Of a stretch of DNA of 40,867 nucleotides, positions 33,365 to 40,867 are shown in pieces. The notes under the pieces are model-generated. The model made no database searches and was not told the DNA's origin. It saw nothing but the letters and a program-made list of their open reading frames with translations. This stretch comes from NORP240 sp942492445 (GTDB lineage: Bacteria; Pseudomonadota; Gammaproteobacteria; Pseudomonadales; Pseudohongiellaceae), in the NCBI GenBank assembly GCA_942492445.1, contig CALOEW010000018.1, positions 1-40,867 on the forward strand. The letters are read 5' to 3'. How positions within the stretch are numbered: the first letter of the stretch is position 1; every line of letters begins with the position of its first letter. A program made the translations under genes and the position numbers.

Positions 33365-34789
33365 ATGATAGTTCCCGTAATTCTCGCCGGAGGCGTGGGC
33401 AGCCGGCTCTGGCCCCAGTCGCGGGCGCTGCTTCCAAAGCAGTTCATCCAGTTTCCGGGCCAGGAGCGCACTCTGTTTCAAAGCACTCTGTCCCGCTTAG
33501 GAGGGCTGGACCAGCTGGAGCCTGCCATAGTGATCTGTAATGCAGATCACCGCTTTCTGGTCGCCGAACAATTGCGTCAGCTGGGGTCGGCCGGGAGTTC
33601 CATCCTGCTTGAGCCCGTCGGCCGCAACACTGCGCCTGCCGTGGCCATGGCGGCATTGCAAGCTACCGGTAATGGTGATGACCCGGTAATGCTGGTGTTG
33701 CCTGCCGACCACCTGATCAGCAATCAGAGTGCTTTCCAGGCCGCCATCAGACTGGGTGAGCAGGTGGCTGTGGCGGAGCGGTTGGTCACCTTCGGCATAG
33801 TACCAGGTGTCCCGGAAACCGGTTACGGGTATATAAAGAAAGGGCCGGAGTACGACCTGCAGGGTGTCTTCGGCGTGGAAAAATTTGTTGAAAAGCCGGA
33901 TATTCAAACGGCCAGGGCCTACCTTGCCAGTGGTCACTACCTGTGGAACAGCGGCATGTTCATGTTTCGCGCTTCGGTTTTTCTCCGCGAGCTGGAAAGT
34001 CACGAGCCACAGGTATTGCGCTGCTGCCGGGAGGCCTTTGCCGCTATCGAGAGTGATCTGGATTATCTGCGCATTCCGGAAGCACTGTTTCGCGACTGTC
34101 CATCCATTTCCGTTGATTACGCGGTGATGGAAAAAACAGCGCTGGCGGCAGTAGTGCCCCTGGACGCCGGCTGGAACGACCTTGGTGCCTGGACGGCGCT
34201 TTGGGAAGTTGCCGGGAAAGACGGCGACGGAAACGTGGTCAGTGGCGATGTGCTGATCGAACAGGTGACAGACAGCTATATTCAGGCCGATTCGCGGTTC
34301 GTTGCCGTACTCGGAGTGAAGGACGTCATAGTCGTTGAAACTTCGGATGCAGTGTTGGTGGCCGGCAAGGACCAGGTACAGGGAATAAAGACGATCGTCT
34401 CCAGGCTGGAGGCGGATCAGCGCAGCGAAAGTCAACATCACGACCTGGTTTATCGACCCTGGGGGTCCTACCGTTCCCTGGAGAATGCCGCGGGTTACCA
34501 GGTTAAGCACATCGTTGTGAATCCCGGGCAGGCACTCTCCCTGCAGATGCACCATCATAGGGCAGAACACTGGACGATCATTCGGGGCGAGGCCCTGGTT
34601 ACCCGCGATAACGAAGTTCACCGGGTCGCAAAAAACGAGTCTGTCTTTCTGCCTCTCGGTTGCCGGCACCGGCTGGAGAACCGGGGACAGGAGCCGGTGG
34701 AACTGATCGAGGTGCAGCTTGGCGACTACCTGGGTGAGGATGATATCGTGCGCTTTGACGACGTCTACGGGCGGGTTGGCAAGGGCTGA
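33365..34789 (+). CDS. manC: Mannose-1-phosphate guanylyltransferase / mannose-6-phosphate isomerase
   Basis: 474 residues from ATG 33,365. The N-terminal nucleotidyltransferase domain shows VILAGGVGSRLWPQSRALLP, EPVGRNTAPAVAMAAL, LVLPADHLI, GYGYIKKGPE, VEKFVEKPD and NSGMFMFRA. The C-terminal cupin isomerase domain (from about 350) shows PWGSYRSLENAAGYQVKHI, LQMHHHRAEHWTIIRGEALV with the metal-binding histidines, and FLPLGCRHRLENRG. It makes GDP-mannose for surface polysaccharide (AlgA/PslB/ManC family). It is followed by galU and manB, so the cluster supplies GDP-mannose and UDP-glucose. Confidence 0.93.
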   Translation: MIVPVILAGGVGSRLWPQSRALLPKQFIQFPGQERTLFQSTLSRLGGLDQLEPAIVICNADHRFLVAEQLRQLGSAGSSILLEPVGRNTAPAVAMAALQATGNGDDPVMLVLPADHLISNQSAFQAAIRLGEQVAVAERLVTFGIVPGVPETGYGYIKKGPEYDLQGVFGVEKFVEKPDIQTARAYLASGHYLWNSGMFMFRASVFLRELESHEPQVLRCCREAFAAIESDLDYLRIPEALFRDCPSISVDYAVMEKTALAAVVPLDAGWNDLGAWTALWEVAGKDGDGNVVSGDVLIEQVTDSYIQADSRFVAVLGVKDVIVVETSDAVLVAGKDQVQGIKTIVSRLEADQRSESQHHDLVYRPWGSYRSLENAAGYQVKHIVVNPGQALSLQMHHHRAEHWTIIRGEALVTRDNEVHRVAKNESVFLPLGCRHRLENRGQEPVELIEVQLGDYLGEDDIVRFDDVYGRVGKG

Positions 34790-34878
34790 CCGGGGTGATT
34801 CAGTCCGGTGCACCGGGGTGCTCCAGCTGTCGCTGTGGCAGTCCAGATTGGTGCAGTCCACAACCCGCAACTCTAAAC

Positions 34879-34894
34879 TGGCAAGCTATTTGCT
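34879..34894 (+). promoter_or_regulatory. Sigma-54 (RpoN) promoter before galU
   Basis: TGGCAAGCTATTTGCT matches the -24/-12 consensus TGGCACGRNNNTTGCW at all but two positions and keeps the essential GG and GC dinucleotides with the required 10-bp spacing. The predicted transcription start, near 34,905, leaves about 34 bases of leader before the galU ATG. No enhancer site was identified. The intergenic position and spacing make it better than a chance match. Confidence 0.55.
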
Positions 34895-34938
34895 GCTTTA
34901 AGCCCGACACCGGGAATTCCTGAGGAGGATAAATTACC

Positions 34939-35775
34939 ATGCCGATAATCGAGAAGTGCCTGTTTCCGGCAGCGGGCTACGGTACCCGCTTTCTGCCCGT
35001 GACCAAGTCAATGCCGAAGGAGATGTTGCCGTTGGTCGACAAGCCACTTATCCAATACGGAGTCGAGGAAGCCATGGAGGCTGGAATACAAGGCATGGCG
35101 ATTGTGACCGGCCGTGGCAAACGCGCTCTCGAGGACCACTTCGATATCAACTACGAACTGGAACATCAGATCGCGGGAACCGGCAAGGAGGAACTGCTGT
35201 CGGAAATACGCAATATTATTGAGACCTGCACGTTTTCCTATACCCGCCAGGTGGAAATGAAAGGCCTCGGCCATGCCATACTCACCGGGGAGACGCTTAT
35301 CGGCGAACACCCGTTCGCGGTCATCCTGGCTGACGACTACTGTGTGGCGGAAGGCGACGGTGTGCTGACCCAGATGGTCAAACTTTATGAACGTTATCAG
35401 TGCAGTATCGTTGCCATCGAAGAAGTCCCGCGGGAGGAGACTTTCAAGTACGGGGTGATCGAGGGGGTGATGGAGGAGGACCGTATCTGGCGGGTGAAGT
35501 CCATGGTGGAAAAGCCGGAGCCGGCAGAGGCTCCCAGCAATCTTGCAATTATCGGCCGCTACATTCTGACACCCGATATTTTCGAACTGATCCGGACCAC
35601 GCCGCCGGGCAAGAACGGCGAAATGCAGATTACCGACGCCATTATGCGCCAGGCCGAGCAGGGCAGGGTAATCGGATATCAGTTCAGGGGCAGGCGTTTC
35701 GATTGCGGCAGCGTTGAGGGATTCATGGACGCCACCAACTACAACTACGCCAATTTTTACCAAAACAAAGACTGA
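34939..35775 (+). CDS. galU: UTP-glucose-1-phosphate uridylyltransferase
   Basis: 278 residues, typical length. CLFPAAGYGTRFLPVTKSMP and KEMLPLVDKPLIQYGVEEAM form the nucleotide loop and catalytic Lys region; GLGHAILTGETLIGEHPFAV, LADDYCVAEG (metal Asp) and KSMVEKPEPAEAPSNLAIIG follow. The end FDCGSVEGFMDATNYNYANF is characteristic. It makes UDP-glucose for polysaccharides and lipopolysaccharide. It has a strong GAGGAGG eight to ten bases before the ATG. The sigma-54-like site upstream suggests separate control from manC. Confidence 0.96.
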   Translation: MPIIEKCLFPAAGYGTRFLPVTKSMPKEMLPLVDKPLIQYGVEEAMEAGIQGMAIVTGRGKRALEDHFDINYELEHQIAGTGKEELLSEIRNIIETCTFSYTRQVEMKGLGHAILTGETLIGEHPFAVILADDYCVAEGDGVLTQMVKLYERYQCSIVAIEEVPREETFKYGVIEGVMEEDRIWRVKSMVEKPEPAEAPSNLAIIGRYILTPDIFELIRTTPPGKNGEMQITDAIMRQAEQGRVIGYQFRGRRFDCGSVEGFMDATNYNYANFYQNKD

Positions 35776-35795
35776 AGCCAGCAGGCGGAGAAGCA

Positions 35796-37160
35796 ATGAC
35801 AATGGAGATTACCTGTTTTAAGGCCTATGACATCCGGGGGCGGATCCCCGATCAGCTCAATGAGGAGATTGTCTACCGTATCGGCAGGGCCTATGCGACC
35901 TTTCTGCGGCCCGCGGTGGTGGTGGTGGGTTACGATATCCGACTGACCAGCGAGTCTCTGTGCAACGAACTGACGCGGGGGCTGACCGACTCGGGGGTGG
36001 ACGTAATCAATATCGGGCAGTGCGGGACCGAAGAGGTCTATTTCGCCACGGCCCACCTGCAGGCCGACGGCGGCATCGCCGTAACCGCCAGTCACAATCC
36101 GAAAGACTACAACGGCATGAAGATGGTTCGCGAGCAGTCCAAGCCCATCAGCGGCGACACCGGATTAAAGGATATCCAGGCGCTGGCCGAGGCAGGAGAA
36201 TTTCCCGAGGCCGCACGCCAGGGTGAGGTAAGCCGTCAGGATACCCGGGAAGCCTATGTTGAGCACCTGTTGAGCTACATCGAGGTGCCGGGAATCAAGC
36301 CCCTCAGGATTGTCTGCAACGCCGGTAACGGAGGCGCGGGTGTGGTGATCGACGCCCTGGAGAGCAGGTTGCCGGTCACGTTTTTCAAGGTTCATCACCA
36401 GGCGGATGGTAATTTCCCCAATGGCGTACCCAACCCGTTGCTTGAGGAAAACCGCCATCCCACTATCGATGCGATAAAGGCGCAGCATGCCGACCTGGGC
36501 ATCGCCTGGGACGGCGACTTTGACCGCTGTTTCTTCTTCGACGAGAACGGCCGCTTCATCGAGGGTTACTACATCGTCGGGCTGCTGGCCGAGGCGTTTC
36601 TGAGCATCAACCCGGCTCGAAGATCATTCACGACCCGCGCCTGACCTGGAATACCATCGATATAGATCGAGGCCGCCGGCGGCCTGCCGATTCAGAGCAA
36701 GACCGGCCATGCCTTCATCAAGGAACGCATGCGGCTGGAGAACGCGGTCTACGGGGGTGAGATGAGCGCGCACCACTATTTCCGCGACTTCGCCTACTGC
36801 GACAGCGGCATGATCCCCTGGCTGCTGGTGATCGAGCTGATGAGCAAATCCGGCAAATCGCTTTCCGAGCTGGTCAACGAACGCATGGCCGCCTTCCCCG
36901 CCAGTGGCGAGATCAACACCGAAATTGCGATCCACCGGCGTTGCTGGAGCGGATCGAGGCACTACTACCGGCGCGCGGAGTCATCGACCATACCGACGGG
37001 CTCAGCATGATTTCGGGACTGGCGCTTCAACCTGCGCATGTCCAACACCGAGCCGGTGGTGCGCCTGAACGTGGAGTCCCGTGGCGACTCCGACTTGATG
37101 CGGCTGAAAACCCGGGAAATACTCGAGGTTCTGAAGCTCATTCGCGAAATGCAGAATTAG
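35796..37160 (+). pseudogene. manB: Phosphomannomutase ManB/CpsG type, frameshifted in its 3' half
   Basis: The first 275 codons are intact: ITCFKAYDIRGRIPDQLNEE, the phosphoserine loop VTASHNPKDYNGMKMVREQ and the metal loop AWDGDFDRCFFFDENG. From about 36,608 the family sequence continues only by changing frame about four times: KIIHDPRLTWNTIDI, then GHAFIKERMRLENAVYGGEM and SAHHYFRDFAYCDSGMIPWL, then LLERIEALLPARGVIDHTDG, then NLRMSNTEPVVRLNVESRG and the stop at 37,158-37,160. All four active-site loops survive and the total length (about 455) is normal. The indels are therefore more likely sequencing errors at a low-quality contig end than true decay. It makes mannose-1-phosphate for manC. 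Confidence 0.85.
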
Positions 37161-37818
37161 AGGAAAATGAGCATCAGCACCAGCGCAATGGGGATCAATA
37201 TAAACCCGTCTCTCTGAATGTCCTTATCAATGGCCTGACGCAGGTAGAGGAGTCCTCCAAAATGAATAAGTTCCTCTCCGGGATGCTCTGCCCAGGTTAC
37301 TATGAATCCTGGAAAAGACCCGGTCTTCATCACATTAACTTTTCCAGGGTGCACACCAGGGCAGTGGCCTTAAAGTCGTCGTGCCATAATCTTGCCGACC
37401 AGTGTGCATCCATGGTTACATCGGTTTCTCTCTCATCCTTTCATTCCCGGGGAATGCAGAGGATGGTTGGTTCTACATACGCAGCCCCTCTTCGCCATGG
37501 ATGTGATTGGAGCCAAAGACCGATGATGTTCGCGGACTCCATCAATTCTCCCGATTTCCTTCTCCACAATTTGGACCCGTTTTAAGGTCTCTTCTGCCAG
37601 GATATCCTCTGCCTCGAAAATGATCATTACGAGATCCTGGTTTCCGAAAATTTCTTCGATTCTGTCGGTGTTAACCATGGAGTTCATGGTCTTGGGAAAA
37701 TAGTTTTTCAAATCGGGATCGATTTCCAGCTTGAATAGAAGAGTGAGAAAAAACCAGGGGTAAAGAGTACCGATACTCCTATGATCCACCAGCGGTATTT
37801 GATGATTCTTTTATGCAT
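37161..37818 (-). pseudogene. RND-superfamily exporter, N-terminal part, truncated and frameshifted
   Basis: From ATG 37,818 the product begins MHKRIIKYRWWIIGVSVLF, one transmembrane helix. After a frame change comes LEIDPDLKNYFPKTMNSMVN followed by TDRIEEIFGNQDLVMIIFEA, the periplasmic porter domain of MMPL/RND-like exporters. A further frame change leads to DGFILIPIALVLMLIFL, the second helix, where the sequence stops at the junction with manB. Only about a quarter of an RND protein is left. The start follows the end of the outer-membrane protein gene by 26 bp, which suggests an operon. Base composition and style look Bacteroidota-like. Confidence 0.65.
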
Positions 37819-37844
37819 GTTTTTGTAATTGACTCATATATTTT

Positions 37845-39237
37845 TTAGAATGAAAGTGTCATGGCAAGGTATCCTGCATTTGAGTGGGACCCACCATATC
37901 GAAGAGAGATTCTGAGGGCCAAAAAAACCGTGGTACCCTGCGCTATTTTGATTCCGTCCAGTGGCTAACCATGACACGGAGGGCTGTGGGACCCACTCTT
38001 CGGTAGTGATATTGTAAACCACGGGAAATTCCAGTTCCAAAGCATCATGCAGGAAATTCCCTTTTTAAGACTTGATACTATGATAGAACTCTTCCAGCTG
38101 GTAATTGTAAAGTCGGTTGAAGGCTCCAATTTGTTTTTTTACGGTTTCATTCACCAAAGCACCGGTGATTGGGATTCCGGCCTCCATAAGGGGGACAAAT
38201 TGGGCCGGTCCGCTCGAAAGGCTGGGCTCGGTCTCCGGGATTGCGTATTCGAGAATGTATTTTCCATGGTAGCCAGCTATAACAGTCAACCAGGAGGCTC
38301 CCACCTCTATTTCGCCCGCATAGCTTAGTTCGGGAAAGGGGAGGTACTCCTTACTTTCACGCTCTTCAGTGGGGGCCATCCAGGCTGCCTCAGCCCTGAT
38401 AATCCATGATCCAAGCGGGATGGAGAAATCTGCTCCTGCCATATTTATCCGATAAGCTTTTTCATAAAGATCCAGAGCCTGAGGTTCTAAAAGAATGGTA
38501 TCCATCACGAAGGAATCAAAGGCTATACCTGGCCAGCTATGGTAGCCATGGAATCCGTATAAGGGATGCATCCATGGCCGGGGTATGAAGATCCAACTTT
38601 GCCCCGTATGGGTGCCTACCTACAATTCCACTCCCGGATAGTCTGGTTCGAGGAAGGAGACATAAGGCGGCATGGGGACCGGATCGATTAGCAACTTCCC
38701 ACTCTGGTACATGGGATTCCAGGTTGCGGTAAATTTCAGGGATTTACCAGAGTTGATCCGGCCCTGTAAGGCCCAGATGCCCAAATACCTGTCGTCCGGA
38801 TTGGGAGATCACATTGTGGGATCCGTTGGGGTGATCTTGTCAACAGGATTAAATACGGAACCTTTTCCCAGGGGGGAAATCAATTTTCCAAACCTGAAAC
38901 CAGCCGCACCAGTCTGCAAATCCACATAAGCCTCCCGGATCTCCATGTCTGAAAACCCCTCCTGCCATTCCGATCCAAACCTGAAGCGGATATCGGCTTT
39001 GGCGGTAGCCACACTACCCGCTTTGGCTTTCAGCAATAATCCCGCCTGACCGCGGCACTCTGCAGGTATACATCTTTGAAGTGTGCCCAGATAGAGGGCC
39101 GAACGTATAAAACTCGATGCTAGAGTTCTTGCTTCCGGTATCAAGCAAATCTCCTGAGAGAGATGATTCAAAGATTCCTGCGGCAAAGCATAGAGTTCCA
39201 TAGGTATAAGTATAGATGTTAGAAGTACCCCTTTCAT
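37845..39237 (-). pseudogene. Outer-membrane beta-barrel protein, frameshifted
   Basis: The start is ATG 39,237 with a signal peptide MKGVLLTSILI that continues after a frame change as YGTLCFAAGIFES. Recognisable barrel strands follow in several frames: ADIRFRFGSEWQEGFSDMEI, REAYVDLQTGAAGFRFGKLI, SPLGKGSVFNPVDKITPTDP, then LPFPELSYAGEIEVGASWLT. The last strand reads LRYGGSHSNAGYLAMTLSF and stops; a terminal Phe is the mark of outer-membrane barrels. The RFGK...SPLGKGSVFNP..K..P sequence recalls DUF1302/porin-like proteins that are often encoded with RND exporters, as here. At least four frameshifts; probably sequence errors. Substrate unknown. Confidence 0.6.
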
Positions 39238-39360
39238 AAATTCGAATGTAGTGCATGAGTTTACGTCCATCGCCCAAACTGTGTGGTTCGGACCTCCTTT
39301 TATCCCTTTCCCGTTCAAGCCGACAAGCCTGAACCTTTTGAGGGAATATTTGCTATTTTT

Positions 39361-40758
39361 ATGAACATGAAGGAACTGATTGAATCCCAACGCAACTATT
39401 TCCTGGCCGGACACACCCTGTCAATTTCTGAGAGAAAGAGGACCCTTCGCAAGCTACACAAGCTGCTGCTTGAAAATGAAGGAGTACTGGCCGAAGCCAT
39501 TTACAAGGATTTTAAAAAGCCTTTTCAGGTGACCCTGGAAAATGAGTTAAGTCTTCCCTATGGAGAGACCAATGTTGCTATACGTCGCCTGAACAGGTGG
39601 AACCGTCCGCGCAGACATGTGACCAATCTCTCCAACTTTCCGGCCCGGACAAGGAGTGTTCCGGTGCCTTTTGGAGTCACCCTGGTCATTGGTCCCTGGA
39701 ACTATCCCTACATGCTTTTCCCTCATACCAATGATATCTTCACTGGCCGCGGGAAATACAGTGATCCTGAAACCCAGTGAAATCACAGGACACTCTTCCG
39801 CTGCCCTGGCCAGATTGATCAATTCCAATTTTCCCGGAGAGCTGGTATTTGTCCAGGAAGGGGGAGTGGCTGAGACCACAGAATTGTTGAAGCAGAAATT
39901 TGATAAAATCTTCTTTACCGGCAGTACCAGGGTGGGTAAGATCGTTATGAAGGCAGCTGCGGAACAACTAACTCCGGTTACGCTGGAGCTGGGAGGGAAA
40001 AATCCGGTGATTGTGATGCCCGACTGCCATTTGAAAAGGAGTGCACAGAGGATTGCCTGGGGCAAACTTCATAACAATGGGAATGCCTGTGTATCGCCCG
40101 ACCATCTTTATGTGCATGAGGATATCAAGGATGAATTTGTACACGAGCTAAAGCGGCATATGACCAGAATCACAGGCCCGGATTCAGGCAAAGTCCTATC
40201 CTTCCAAGGATGGTAAACGAACAAAACTTCGACCGGGTGCTAAGCTTTATCGATCCTGAGAAAGTGGTACATGGCGGGAGCTCAGACAGGGGAGATCTCT
40301 ACATTGAACCTACCATCCTGGATGGGGTAGAGCCGGGCGATAAGGTGATGCGGGAAGAGGTGTTTGGACCCTTACTTCCTATTCTGACCTACAAGAATCT
40401 GGATGAACTGCTTAGCTTGCTGAAGACCAAGCCGGCCCCTTTGGCGCTCTATGTATTTACCAGGAATATATCCAAGGCAAAAAAAATCATGAAGGAACTG
40501 CCCTCGGGCGGAGGCATGATCAATGAAGTGGTCATGCATTTTATCAATATGAACGCTCCTTTTGGAGGAGTTGGGGATTCAGTAGGAATCGGGCATTACC
40601 ATGGAAAACCAGGTTTCGATGCTTTCAGTCATCATAAAACCTTGATGATCAAACCCACCTGGTTTGAACTTTTCCTGAAGTATCCTCCACACCGGAAGAT
40701 CTACTATCGGATATACAGGTCGGTCCTTGGCCGGTCTTTCCGTAATTTCTGGAAATAA
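39361..40758 (+). pseudogene. Aldehyde dehydrogenase, class-3-like, frameshifted
   Basis: About 460 codons in three frames. Frame one: MNMKELIESQRNYFLAGHTL to PFGVTLVIGPWNYPYMLF. Frame two, after about 39,718: SLAAGNTVILKPSEITGHSS, IFFTGSTRVGKIVMKAAAEQ, VTLELGGKNPVIVMPDC with the general-base Glu, and NGNACVSPDHLYVHE with the catalytic Cys. Frame three, from about 40,200: YIEPTILDGVEPGDKVMREE, VFGPLLPILTY, and HYHGKPGFDAFSHHKTLM, the signature of class-3 (fatty aldehyde) enzymes without a signal peptide. Near the end GGVGDSVGIGHYHG has one extra residue relative to the usual GGVG.SGIG. The gene would oxidise aliphatic or aromatic aldehydes with NAD(P). It is divergent from the barrel gene. 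Confidence 0.8.
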
Positions 40759-40759
40759 G

Positions 40760-40867
40760 CTAGTCGAGAGTCTTTAAATATTCGCTGGGAGTCCTGACCG
40801 GTCTTTTCCTTGAAGATGGTATTGAAGCTCGACTTGGAGTTGAATCCTGGAATCGTAGGCAATGGCC
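40760..40867 (-). pseudogene. C-terminal end of an AraC-family regulator (partial, frameshifted)
   Basis: On the minus strand from the right edge, NSKSSFNTIFKEKTG appears in one frame and RTPSEYLKTLD-stop in another. Together they make the second helix-turn-helix of AraC/XylS regulators (GFNSKSSFNT.FK..TG.TPSEY). The rest lies outside the window. Two indels in about 100 bases fit the poor quality of the whole tail. It converges on the aldehyde dehydrogenase gene. Confidence 0.65.

Noticed and set aside
33497..34870. A 457-codon open frame on the minus strand
   Set aside because: It lies opposite manC, has no ribosome site or domain, and is a shadow of a GC-rich gene.
1..40867. tRNA or rRNA genes
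   Set aside because: No cloverleaf with a T-loop GGTTCGAAT-type core or rRNA-like segment was recognised by eye.

Overview
The window looks like about 37 kb of gammaproteobacterial chromosome joined at roughly 37,160 to about 3.7 kb of different DNA that looks Bacteroidota-like. The first part is GC-rich. Its gene order closely follows blocks I know from Pseudomonas: amgK-murU, rpe-trpE, trpGDC-vfr, osmC-like/coq7, dusB-fis-purH-purD, and aroQ-accB-accC-prmA. The mixed order and the IS content suggest a marine relative in or near the Cellvibrionales/Pseudomonadales rather than Pseudomonas itself. That placement is inference; no rRNA gene is present to test it.

Layout. 1-1502: a peptidoglycan-recycling pair (end of amgK, murU) and a small TerB/J-domain protein. 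1503-3969: a leader region with a faint resemblance to a c-di-GMP-I riboswitch, then rpe and trpE. 4004-8488: a small leftward gene destroyed by a 149-bp poly-G tract, an Asp/Glu-racemase-like protein, the membrane pair qmcA-nfeD, and a leftward operon of a DUF6249-like membrane protein, an ECF sigma factor and a two-TM protein. 8500-14,200: an accessory island with few intact genes. It holds three generations of one IS1182-like element (one full length, one 5'-truncated, one remnant), a palindromic MITE-like element, and broken genes for a GlsB/YeaQ-type membrane protein and an RRM RNA-binding protein. It also holds one intact small membrane-anchored gene and a decayed relative of it. 14,223-17,086: trpG-trpD-trpC-dgkA. 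The island therefore lies between trpE and trpGDC, the interval that carries R/F-pyocin clusters in P. aeruginosa.

17,156-33,078: almost everything reads leftward. It contains a Vfr/CRP regulator, an MFS transporter, (rightward) an OsmC-family protein, coq7, purD, purH, fis, dusB, a very long zinc-ribbon/DUF3426 membrane protein, prmA, accC, accB, aroQ, a stand-alone N-terminal domain of DsbD, fabB and fabA. 33,365-37,160: a rightward sugar-nucleotide cluster manC-galU-manB for GDP-mannose and UDP-glucose supply, with a good sigma-54 promoter match before galU. manB is recognisable to its natural stop codon but carries about four frameshifts.

37,161-40,867: lower GC and dense in indels. A leftward outer-membrane beta-barrel gene is followed by an RND-type exporter cut off at 37,161. 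A rightward class-3-like aldehyde dehydrogenase and the last codons of an AraC-type regulator follow. Frameshifts begin inside manB and continue across the junction, so a chimeric, low-quality contig end is the simplest explanation.

I found no convincing new multi-gene system. The most interesting real signals are the use of the trpE|trpG gap as an island site, the E-to-G change at the transposase catalytic glutamate, the stand-alone DsbD domain, the repeat-bearing DUF3426 protein, the sigma-54 site before galU and the riboswitch-like leader of rpe-trpE.
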